Shown here one piece after another: positions 35,784 through 43,184 of a DNA stretch of 49,999 nt. Position 1 is the stretch's first letter; the number at the start of each line of letters is the position of its first letter. The DNA comes from Bacteroidota bacterium (GTDB taxonomy: Bacteria > Bacteroidota > Bacteroidia > B-17B0 > Aurantibacillaceae). Both the position numbers and the translations under genes were made by a program. Below the pieces are notes generated by a model. It did not search any database, was not told the DNA's origin, and was given only the letters and a program-made list of their open reading frames with translations. The DNA is taken from positions 1-49,999 of the forward strand of contig JANYEQ010000015.1 in assembly GCA_025363015.1 (NCBI GenBank), written 5' to 3'.

Positions 35784-36386
35784 ATGGCAAATGTATTCGA
35801 ATTCAATGGTTATAAACCTGTAATCGATAAAACGGCTTTTATTCATCCAAATGCAACTGTTACAGGTAATGTAATAATTGGTAAAGATGTTTATATTGGC
35901 CCAGGTGCTGCTATTAGGGGCGATTGGGGACAAATTATTATTGAAGATGGTTGTAATGTACAAGAAAATTGTACTATACATATGTTTCCTGGCACAACAG
36001 TCTTATTAAAGCAAGGTGCACATGTGGGGCATGGTGCTATTATTCATGGTGCTACCTTGGGTAAAAACTGTTTAATTGGTATGAATAGTGTTATTATGGA
36101 TGATGTGGAGATTGGCGACGAGTGCATAGTTGGTGCTTTATGTTTTGTACCTGCCGAAACAAAAATTGAAAAGCGAAAAGTTGTGGTTGGTAATCCCGCA
36201 AAAATTGTAAAAGATGTAAGTCACGAAATGATTGCATGGAAAACAAAAGGAACAGCCTTGTATCAAAAACTTCCTGCAGATTGTTATGCCTCGTTAAAGC
36301 CCTGTGAACCTTTACGCAGAGCGCCTGCCTTTAAACCCGAACAACAAAATGAATATAAAATTTGGAAGAAAACAAAAGAAAAATAA
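35784..36386 (+). CDS. paaY: PaaY-like hexapeptide protein (gamma-carbonic-anhydrase fold)
   Basis: This 200-residue protein has a left-handed beta helix of hexapeptide repeats (TAFIHPNATVTGNVIIGKDV, GPGAAIRGDWGQIIIEDGCN, KQGAHVGHGAIIHGATLGKN). The three metal-binding His of gamma carbonic anhydrases are apparent at ENCTIHMFP and HVGHGAIIH. The C-terminal DCYASLKPCEPLRRAPAF is the PaaY-type tail. PaaY proteins hydrolyse certain CoA thioesters that stall phenylacetate degradation, but no paa gene is near, so a general thioesterase or carbonic anhydrase role is as likely. It sits 63 bases after the fusion gene. Confidence 0.8.
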   Translation: MANVFEFNGYKPVIDKTAFIHPNATVTGNVIIGKDVYIGPGAAIRGDWGQIIIEDGCNVQENCTIHMFPGTTVLLKQGAHVGHGAIIHGATLGKNCLIGMNSVIMDDVEIGDECIVGALCFVPAETKIEKRKVVVGNPAKIVKDVSHEMIAWKTKGTALYQKLPADCYASLKPCEPLRRAPAFKPEQQNEYKIWKKTKEK

Positions 36387-36390
36387 CCTT

Positions 36391-37152
36391 TTACAATACT
36401 AATTGCCTATAAAATTCGGCAGTAATTATTGATGTAGCCATGGCTGCGTTTAACGATTCGGTTCCATTACTTGTGTGGCAGGGTATGGTAGTGAGTTGAT
36501 TTATTAATTTTAAGTTATCGCTGCTAATGCCATTTGCTTCGTTTCCAATTACAATTAAACCATTTTTTAAACTTTGCTTATATATATTTTTGCCATTTAA
36601 TACTGCACCATAAATATGTGCAATATTTTTTGTTTTAATTAATTCGGCTAAATCAACATATACGCAGTTTATTCGTAAAAATGCACCCATTGTAGCTTGT
36701 ATCACCTTTGGGTTATAAAAATCGCAACTAGTTGCAGAGCAATAAATAGTACTAATTCCAAACCAATTAGCCAATCGTAAAATGGTACCAAAATTACCTG
36801 GGTCGCGAATATCATCTAAATACAAACTAAAATTTTTATCAAAATTAATAGTATCTTCTTCTGCATTAAAATAATTACATACCGCTAACGCCTTATTGGG
36901 TGTGTTTTGCAAACTTATTTTACTTAATTCAATATCACTTACAAGTGTATAATTTACGTTATTAAACGTTAATTTTTGTAAATTGAAGGTAATAAAGTCT
37001 TCTGTAGCAAAAATTTGTACAATAAGGTTTGGCCTGTAATTTAGCAGTTCTTCAACGGTTTTAATACCCTCAACTAAAAATAGTTTACGTAAATCTCTAT
37101 TTTTTTTTAAATGTAAACTTTGTATGTTATTTATTTGATTTTTACTAATCAT
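36391..37152 (-). CDS. TrmH/SpoU-family RNA 2'-O-methyltransferase
   Basis: This 253-residue protein starts with the substrate-binding domain (NQINNIQSLHLKKNRDLR, FLVEGIKTVEELL, typical of rRNA methyltransferases such as RlmB). The knotted SPOUT domain follows: FSLYLDDIRDPGNFGTILR (motif 1), IVIGNEANGISSDNL (motif 2) and SLNAAMATSIITAEFYRQ (motif 3), which bind S-adenosylmethionine. It methylates a ribose in rRNA or tRNA; the target is not readable. It diverges from the Omp85 gene with a 35-base shared promoter region. Confidence 0.93.
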   Translation of the reverse strand: MISKNQINNIQSLHLKKNRDLRKLFLVEGIKTVEELLNYRPNLIVQIFATEDFITFNLQKLTFNNVNYTLVSDIELSKISLQNTPNKALAVCNYFNAEEDTINFDKNFSLYLDDIRDPGNFGTILRLANWFGISTIYCSATSCDFYNPKVIQATMGAFLRINCVYVDLAELIKTKNIAHIYGAVLNGKNIYKQSLKNGLIVIGNEANGISSDNLKLINQLTTIPCHTSNGTESLNAAMATSIITAEFYRQLVL

Positions 37153-37187
37153 ATTTTATCCTAAATTAGTACAATTTATTTGTTGCA

Positions 37188-39695
37188 GTGCATTTATTTT
37201 TAAAAATATTTTTTAATAAAAGTATCAAAAATTGGCTTTTAATAGTTAGCTTTTTTTGGTTGGCTTTAGCTTGTAATCCAACTAAAAAATTATTGCCAAA
37301 TCAGTATTTAGTAGATAAAGTAGAAGTACTTAATACCAAAGAAACCAATTTACCTAAAGAAAGTTTTGAAGCTTTTATACGCCAAAAACCAAACCGAAAA
37401 TTATTTAGGCTTTTTCATTTTTATGTGTGGTGGTATAATTTGTGGGATCAAGAAAAAATTAACACAATTAAACAAAAACGAAATAATAGATACGATACGA
37501 TAAATGCTCAAAGAATTATAAAAACAGATTTAAAAAATATTGAACGTGAAAAAAAAGGCAAAAAATTAAAAACACCTAAATTAAAAGATAAAGATGACCC
37601 CATTCTTCGCGAAAGTATAAGAGATATTGGTGAGCCAGCCGTAGTACTTGACTCTGCAATTACCGAACAAACACGTATGCAACTTAGTAGGTATTTATTT
37701 AGCAAAGGTTTTTTTAATAATTTTGTTACCGATACGATAGTATTTGAAAAAGATAAAAAACGTGCTATTGTGGAGTATAAAATACATCCAAAATTTCCCT
37801 ACAAAATAAATAATATTACTTATAAAATGGACGATGAAAAATTAGGAGCTCTAATTTTAGATGATACCATTAAAACCCTTTTAAAACGAGGTATGATTTA
37901 TGATATTGAAAAATTTCAAGCCGAACGCCAACGTATTACTGATTTTGCTTTAAATAACGGATACTATTATTTTGAAAATGCATACATAAGTTTTAATATA
38001 GATTCTAATGCCACCAAACATACAATAGACGTACAACTCCATTTAAAAAAGTTTTCAAAAGCGTATAGTACCACAAATGATTCGTTGGTATTTGCATATC
38101 ATACTAAATACAAAATTCAAAATATTTATATTATTACTGAGCCAGTAGTTGGTAATTTACGCGAAGCTTTTTTTAAAGATACCATAAGAGTTAAAAATAA
38201 AAGCATGGTGTATTTATTAAATAAACCATTACCCTACCGACAAATATTAATTGCTAATTACATTGATATTCATAGTGGCCAACCCTTTAGAAAAGATACT
38301 GCAGAAATTACATACAGGCAATTATTAGGTTTAGGTATTTTTAAAAACGTATCTATTCAATTTTTTAAAAATACAGATTTTAGTAATCGGCTAGATTGTT
38401 ATGTTATATGTAACCCCTTGGTAAAACAATCTATTACTGCCGAAACCGAAGGCACTAATACTTCGGGTAACTTAGGTATTGATGGTAGTTTGCTCTATCA
38501 AAATAAAAATTTATTTAAAGGTGGAGAATTTATTGAACTTAAACTGCAGGGCTCTGTAGCTGCCCAAAAACAATTTAATACACAACAAGAAAATGCGAAT
38601 ATTAGCGAATTTAAAAAAACGTTTAATACGGTTCAATTCGGTCCTGAATTTTCATTTTCTGTTCCGCGCGCATTTTTCCCTTTTTCATTATTACCGTTTA
38701 CAAAAGAAATGTCGCCACGTACATTCATAAAATCATCCTTAAACTACCAATCTAGCCAATTATTTAGCCGTGTAATTACAAATATTAGCTATGGTTTTAA
38801 TTTTAAAACAAGCAAAAATAGACTACGTCACGAAATTACACCTTTTGAAGTTTATTTAGTGAGGGCAAATTTATTTGGTGATTATAAACAGCAATTAATA
38901 AAAACAAACGATGCTTTTTTATTAAACTCTTTTCAAGATCATATTACCACCCTTAGTAGATATGGTTTCACATATACCTCTAAAGAAAATTCAAATACAA
39001 GCCGAAAAGCAGTAAGTTTTTTTAAATTTAATTTACAATCGTCGGGTAGTATTTTACGAAAATATTTTGAAGCTTCGGGGGCAAAACCCGATTCATTAAA
39101 CCGTTATTTAATTTTTAATATACCTTTTGCACAATTTTTGCGTGCTGATATTGATTACCGTATTTATATCCCTATTCGTAAGCGTAGCCGTGTAGTTTAT
39201 CGCATAGCTGGAGGTATTGGCAAACCTTTAACCAACTTAAATGTATTGCCTTACGAACAAAGTTTTTTTACAGGCGGACCAAATAGTAATCGTGCTTGGC
39301 GAGCACGTACTTTAGGTCCTGGGGGTTACGACCCTACAAATAGCACAACACGTTTTGATAAAATTGGTGATATTTTATTAGAAGGAAATATTGAATACCG
39401 GTTTCATATTTTAAAATCTTTTAATGGCGCATTGTTTGTGGATGCAGGTAATATTTGGCGTTTAAATAAAGACGTTGTAAAACCCAATGGTGAATTTATT
39501 CCCACTACTTTTTATAAGCAAATTGCCATTGGAGGAGGTATTGGAATACGTTGGGATTTAGATTTTTTTGTATTGCGTTTAGATATTGCCACACCTTTAC
39601 GTGATCCAAAATATGCCGAAAACAATCGTTGGACATATGATAAAAAACCATGGACAACTATTGTTGCTAATTTTGGCATTGGTTATCCATTTTAA
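37188..39695 (+). CDS. Omp85/BamA-TamA family outer membrane protein
   Basis: This 835-residue protein has a GTG start and a signal segment ending FWLALACNPTK, a probable lipobox (Cys29). POTRA-like domains lie in the first half (NQYLVDKVEVLN, RYLFSKGFFNNFVTDTIVFE, YRQLLGLGIFKNVSIQFF). The C-terminal half is the 16-strand Omp85 barrel with the lid-lock region NRAWRARTLGPGGY, followed by the final strands ending FGIGYPF. The lipidated N-terminus and length fit the Bacteroidota TamL/BamA-like subfamily. It inserts or moves outer membrane proteins. It is followed by a glycosyltransferase gene 18 bases later. Confidence 0.9.
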   Translation: MHLFLKIFFNKSIKNWLLIVSFFWLALACNPTKKLLPNQYLVDKVEVLNTKETNLPKESFEAFIRQKPNRKLFRLFHFYVWWYNLWDQEKINTIKQKRNNRYDTINAQRIIKTDLKNIEREKKGKKLKTPKLKDKDDPILRESIRDIGEPAVVLDSAITEQTRMQLSRYLFSKGFFNNFVTDTIVFEKDKKRAIVEYKIHPKFPYKINNITYKMDDEKLGALILDDTIKTLLKRGMIYDIEKFQAERQRITDFALNNGYYYFENAYISFNIDSNATKHTIDVQLHLKKFSKAYSTTNDSLVFAYHTKYKIQNIYIITEPVVGNLREAFFKDTIRVKNKSMVYLLNKPLPYRQILIANYIDIHSGQPFRKDTAEITYRQLLGLGIFKNVSIQFFKNTDFSNRLDCYVICNPLVKQSITAETEGTNTSGNLGIDGSLLYQNKNLFKGGEFIELKLQGSVAAQKQFNTQQENANISEFKKTFNTVQFGPEFSFSVPRAFFPFSLLPFTKEMSPRTFIKSSLNYQSSQLFSRVITNISYGFNFKTSKNRLRHEITPFEVYLVRANLFGDYKQQLIKTNDAFLLNSFQDHITTLSRYGFTYTSKENSNTSRKAVSFFKFNLQSSGSILRKYFEASGAKPDSLNRYLIFNIPFAQFLRADIDYRIYIPIRKRSRVVYRIAGGIGKPLTNLNVLPYEQSFFTGGPNSNRAWRARTLGPGGYDPTNSTTRFDKIGDILLEGNIEYRFHILKSFNGALFVDAGNIWRLNKDVVKPNGEFIPTTFYKQIAIGGGIGIRWDLDFFVLRLDIATPLRDPKYAENNRWTYDKKPWTTIVANFGIGYPF

Positions 39696-39713
39696 AAAGT
39701 ATAGAATTAAAAA

Positions 39714-40589
39714 ATGAAAGTTGCAGGTTTTACAATTATTAGAAATGCTATAAACTACGATTATCCTGTAATTGAAGCCATAACGTCTATTTTGCCAATT
39801 TGTGATATATTTTATGTTGGTGTAGGAAAAAGCGAAGACGAAACTCGTAAATTAATTGAATCAATTGCTTCTGATAAAATAAAAATTATAGATACTATAT
39901 GGGATGATAGCTTGCGCCAAGGAGGGAGAGTATTAGCCGAAGAAACTAATAAAGTGTTTGATACAATACCCAAAGAATACGATTGGTGTTTTTATATACA
40001 AAGTGATGAATGTGTGCACGAGCAAGATTTATCTACTATTAAAAACGCTATGTACCAATTTAAAGATAATACTAAGGTAGATGGATTGTTATTTAAGTAC
40101 AAACACTTTTATGGGCATTATAATTATATAGGTGCGGGGGGACGTTGGTATAAAAATGAAATTAGAATTATTAAAAATAATAAAATCATTCGTTCGTATA
40201 AAGATGCACAAGGTTTTAGAACCATTGATAATAAAAAATTAAATGTAAAAAAAATTAATGCATTCATCTATCATTATGGTTGGGTAAAGCCACCAAAAGC
40301 ACAACAAGCAAAGCAGCAAAGCTTTCATAAAATGTGGCATACAGATGAGTGGGTTCAAAAAAATATTGCTTTAGCCGATGAATTTGATTATAATATAATT
40401 GATATTTTACAAGAATACAAAGGCACACACCCTGCCGTTTTTACCAACCGTATACATAATGCAAATTGGAATTATGCGTATGATAAAACAAAAGTTAAGT
40501 TAAACACTAAATACAAATTTTTATTTTTTATTGAACAACTAACGGGGTGGCGCATTGGCGAAAATAAAAATTATAAACTTTTAAAATAA
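39714..40589 (+). CDS. Glycosyltransferase family 2-like protein
   Basis: This 291-residue protein begins with a GT-A-like start: KVAGFTIIRNAINYDYPVIE, then IFYVGVGKSEDET and WCFYIQSDECVHEQDL, with acidic residues in the place of the DxD metal site. The GLLFKYKHFYGHYNYIGAGG and RWYKNEIRII segments and an acidic/basic C-terminus match a family of small glycosyltransferases in Bacteroidota sugar clusters. There is no membrane segment. Both acceptor and donor are unknown. It is co-oriented with the Omp85 gene but 5 kb from the main polysaccharide block. Confidence 0.75.
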   Translation: MKVAGFTIIRNAINYDYPVIEAITSILPICDIFYVGVGKSEDETRKLIESIASDKIKIIDTIWDDSLRQGGRVLAEETNKVFDTIPKEYDWCFYIQSDECVHEQDLSTIKNAMYQFKDNTKVDGLLFKYKHFYGHYNYIGAGGRWYKNEIRIIKNNKIIRSYKDAQGFRTIDNKKLNVKKINAFIYHYGWVKPPKAQQAKQQSFHKMWHTDEWVQKNIALADEFDYNIIDILQEYKGTHPAVFTNRIHNANWNYAYDKTKVKLNTKYKFLFFIEQLTGWRIGENKNYKLLK

Positions 40590-40601
40590 ATTTTTACTTT
40601 A

Positions 40602-40850
40602 CTAAAGCTTGATTGTTTTATTAAACACTTTATCTATAGCTAAAGCTAGTGTGCGATCTTTATTAGTTATAATATTTCCAGCGTCGTGCGTAGATAAATA
40701 AATATTAACCTTATTATATTCGTTTGTCCACAAAGGATGATGTTTTTGCTTTTCTGAAAGTCGAGCTACTTTTGTCATAAAGGTAAAAGCAGTTTTAAAA
40801 TCTTTAAATAAAAAAACACGTTTTAATTGGTTATTTTCTTCTGTCCACAT
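40602..40850 (-). CDS. phhB: Pterin-4a-carbinolamine dehydratase
   Basis: This 82-residue protein regenerates the tetrahydropterin cofactor after phenylalanine hydroxylation by dehydrating 4a-hydroxytetrahydrobiopterin. The family motif is clear: KQKHHPLWTNEYNKVNIYLS and STHDAGNIITNKDRTLA, with the three active-site His residues (HHP and THD). The protein is short but complete for a PCD. It lies 30 bases downstream of phhA on the same strand, a classical functional pair. Confidence 0.93.
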   Translation of the reverse strand: MWTEENNQLKRVFLFKDFKTAFTFMTKVARLSEKQKHHPLWTNEYNKVNIYLSTHDAGNIITNKDRTLALAIDKVFNKTIKL

Positions 40851-40880
40851 AAAAGTAAAGGTCTAAATTTCTATTCAATT

Positions 40881-41621
40881 TTAATTAGTCAATGCTAAAT
40901 TATATTCTAACAGCGTTTCAATTTCGGTTAACGAATTATAAAGTTGTTTAAACGAATCGATAATAAAATACTTTTCTTGAAGTATATCTGTTTTATACTC
41001 AGTATTAAAAATGGTTTGCACGTTAAATGGTTGATGAATAACTTTATTACTTAAACAGTGCTCAGTTTCTTCTTTAGATGATAAAATACCAGCTCCATAA
41101 ATTTTTAATTGATTGTTTTCTTTAATTAATCCAAACTCTATGGTAAACCAGTATATTTTACCCAGTAATTCAATAGCCATTGGATTATTAATATGTCGCA
41201 ATGCAATATGACTAATACCTTTAAAAAAATTTACATAGGTTTGGTTGCTCAATAAAGGCACATGTGCAAACACATCATGAAACATATCTGGTTCTTCTAA
41301 ATAATCTAGTTGCTGTATACTTCGTAACCAACAAGTGGCTGTAAATTTTTGTTGTGAAAGAAAATTAAAAAATTCCTTTTGAGGGCTAATGTTTGGAACC
41401 ACCTCTAAACTCCAACCCGTTAGCCCGTTTAAAAGTATATTAACTTCGTTAAAATTAGGAATTTTATTTGCCGAAAATTTTATAATTTCTAAAGCCTTTA
41501 AATATTCAACCGAAACTACTGGAGTTAAAATTTTCATTTGCCGATTAAATAATGTTTCCCAAACTAAAAAATCTTGTTGGGTGTAATTTTTATATACTTG
41601 TGTAGTTGGTCTCATGTTCAT
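40881..41621 (-). CDS. phhA: Phenylalanine 4-monooxygenase
   Basis: This 246-residue monomeric bacterial enzyme converts Phe to Tyr with O2 and tetrahydropterin. Iron ligands are His115 and His120 in DMFHDVFAHVPLL and Glu162 in YWFTIEFGLIKE. Most family members have Gly where this has Ala (HDxFGH), a small oddity. It has no regulatory ACT domain, as usual in bacteria. A Tyr-rich leader peptide and a strong terminator lie directly upstream, so expression is likely tuned by aromatic amino acid supply. phhB follows it. Confidence 0.95.
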   Translation of the reverse strand: MNMRPTTQVYKNYTQQDFLVWETLFNRQMKILTPVVSVEYLKALEIIKFSANKIPNFNEVNILLNGLTGWSLEVVPNISPQKEFFNFLSQQKFTATCWLRSIQQLDYLEEPDMFHDVFAHVPLLSNQTYVNFFKGISHIALRHINNPMAIELLGKIYWFTIEFGLIKENNQLKIYGAGILSSKEETEHCLSNKVIHQPFNVQTIFNTEYKTDILQEKYFIIDSFKQLYNSLTEIETLLEYNLALTN

Positions 41622-41652
41622 TTTATTTATTTTTTAAGTTAATATAGTGCAT

Positions 41653-41684
41653 AAAAAAAGCCTGTTCGTTATGGAACAGGCTTT
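41653..41684 (-). terminator. Attenuator terminator upstream of phhA
   Basis: On the minus strand AAAGCCTGTTC-cataac-GAACAGGCTTT is a perfect 11-base stem followed by seven T. It lies between the leader peptide stop (41709) and the phhA start (41621), not after a gene, which is the position of an attenuator. Confidence 0.85.
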
Positions 41685-41708
41685 ATATATTGTTTTAAGG
41701 TTATTTGA

Positions 41709-41783
41709 TTATGAACAATACTTTGCTATTCCATGGTTATACCTTGGATAGTAATAATAAAAAGTATTGCTTATTTTTTGCAT
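41709..41783 (-). CDS. Tyr/Phe-rich leader peptide of the phhAB operon
   Basis: A 24-codon frame starts at ATG 41783 and stops at TAA 41709. It begins MQKISNTFYYYYPRY and continues NHGIAKYCS: a Phe codon, four consecutive Tyr codons (TAT TAT TAC TAT), then two further Tyr. The run of codons for the product of PhhA, followed by a terminator, is the hallmark of ribosome-mediated attenuation. The CCAAGGT...ACCATGG segment overlapping the Pro-Arg-Tyr-Asn-His codons can form a pause hairpin. TTG at 41814-41812 and TATATTTA at 41795-41788 may be the promoter, with a 16-base spacer. Confidence 0.8.
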   Translation of the reverse strand: MQKISNTFYYYYPRYNHGIAKYCS

Positions 41784-41872
41784 GATGTAAATATATAGTT
41801 TTTTTAACTTACAAATAATTATTTTTTACAAACGATAACTAATAATTAAATAGTGTTATAAAGTTTTAGATT

Positions 41873-43147
41873 CTACAGCCCCAATAAAACCTCTTCGGGT
41901 AATTTACCGCCAAATAAAATACGTGTAGGGTTTTCTAACATTTCTTTTACTTTAACTAAAAAACCTACGCTTTCACGCCCATCAATAATGCGGTGGTCGT
42001 AACTTAACGCAACATACATCATTGGACGAATAACCACTTGTCCGCTAACTGCCATTGGGCGTTCAACTACGTTATGCATTCCTAAAATAGCACTTTGTGG
42101 TGGGTTAATAATAGGAGTACTCATCATACTGCCAAATACGCCACCGTTAGTAATTGTAAAAGTTCCGCCTTCCATATCGGGTATTGATAGTTTACCGTCG
42201 CGGGCTTTTAATGCTAATTCTTTAATACCTTTTTCAATCTCTGCAAGGCTCATTAATTCGGCATTACGTAATACGGGCACCATTAAACCTTTTGGCGCAC
42301 TAACAGCAATACCAATATCACAATATTTATTATACACTAATTCTTCGCCATCAATCATGCCATTTACGGCTGGGAAATGGTACAATGCCTCGGTTACTGC
42401 TTTTGTAAAAAAGCTCATAAAGCCAACGTTAGTGCCATATACTTCTTTAAATTTATCTTTGTAACGTGCGCGTATATCGTAAATAGCGCTCATGTCTATT
42501 TCGTTAAAGGTAGTTAACATGGCGGTTTCGTTTTTAACGGCGACTAAACGTTTGGCTACTGTTTTACGAAGCGATGTCATTTTTGCACGGTCTTTTTCTC
42601 TGCCACCTTTCCAAGTATTACTTAATACTTGTTGTACGTTTGGTAAGCCATTTGATAAGGCGGCTAATACATCTTGTTTAGTAATACGCCCATCTTTACC
42701 ACTCCCGTTTAATTGATTGCCAGAAATATTATTTTCGGCCATTATTTTAGCGGCTGCAATGCTGGGTGTGCCTGTAGCATAAGTAGATTTTCCTTCGACT
42801 CCGCTCAGGATTACAGAATTGGCGGTTGAGCTTGTCGAGACCTCTTTTTTTATTTCAACTTTAGGTTCAGTTTTTGTACTAACGGTTTCTGCCTTTGCTT
42901 CTGGTTTAAACGAGGTATCTACTTTTACAACAACTTGTCCTACTTTAACGGTATCGCCTTCGGCAGCTAATATTTCTATTTTACCGCTTTCTTCTGCGTT
43001 TAAAGTAAGGGTTGCTTTATCGGAATCAATCTCAGCCAGCACTTCGTCTTTTTCAACAACGTCACCGGTGTTTTTTATCCACTTTGCAATTACTACTTCT
43101 GTAATTGATTCGCCCGGGCTTGGTACTTTTAATTCTACTATTGCCAT
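41873..43147 (-). CDS. sucB: 2-oxoglutarate dehydrogenase E2 (dihydrolipoyl succinyltransferase)
   Basis: This 424-residue enzyme transfers succinyl groups to CoA in the citric acid cycle. The lipoyl domain (1-77) carries the modified Lys44 in [10 protein letters not shown] linker precedes the E1/E3-binding domain (about 127-168, [30 protein letters not shown]). The catalytic domain ends [20 protein letters not shown] with the active-site His and Asp. The linker contains a foreign-looking stretch at residues 102-119, encoded by two palindromic repeat units. sucA lies upstream on the same strand with a 37-base gap. Confidence 0.96.
   Translation of the reverse strand: MAIVELKVPSPGESITEVVIAKWIKNTGDVVEKDEVLAEIDSDKATLTLNAEESGKIEILAAEGDTVKVGQVVVKVDTSFKPEAKAETVSTKTEPKVEIKKEVSTSSTANSVILSGVEGKSTYATGTPSIAAAKIMAENNISGNQLNGSGKDGRITKQDVLAALSNGLPNVQQVLSNTWKGGREKDRAKMTSLRKTVAKRLVAVKNETAMLTTFNEIDMSAIYDIRARYKDKFKEVYGTNVGFMSFFTKAVTEALYHFPAVNGMIDGEELVYNKYCDIGIAVSAPKGLMVPVLRNAELMSLAEIEKGIKELALKARDGKLSIPDMEGGTFTITNGGVFGSMMSTPIINPPQSAILGMHNVVERPMAVSGQVVIRPMMYVALSYDHRIIDGRESVGFLVKVKEMLENPTRILFGGKLPEEVLLGL
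42792..42842. repeat. Dispersed-type palindromic repeat inserted in frame in sucB
   Basis: CCTTCGACTCCGCTCAGG (42792-42809) and GGTTGAGCTTGTCGAGACC (42824-42842) face each other across 14 bases. TCGAC/GTCGA and GCTCA/TGAGC pair, giving a long hairpin. The two units match a repeat sequence that I have repeatedly seen scattered between genes in Bacteroidota genomes. Here they are translated, as part of the flexible linker of SucB, and are G+C-richer than the surrounding gene. Confidence 0.75.
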
Positions 43148-43184
43148 AAATAAATTTTAAATGTTAAATTATATTTTTTTAATA

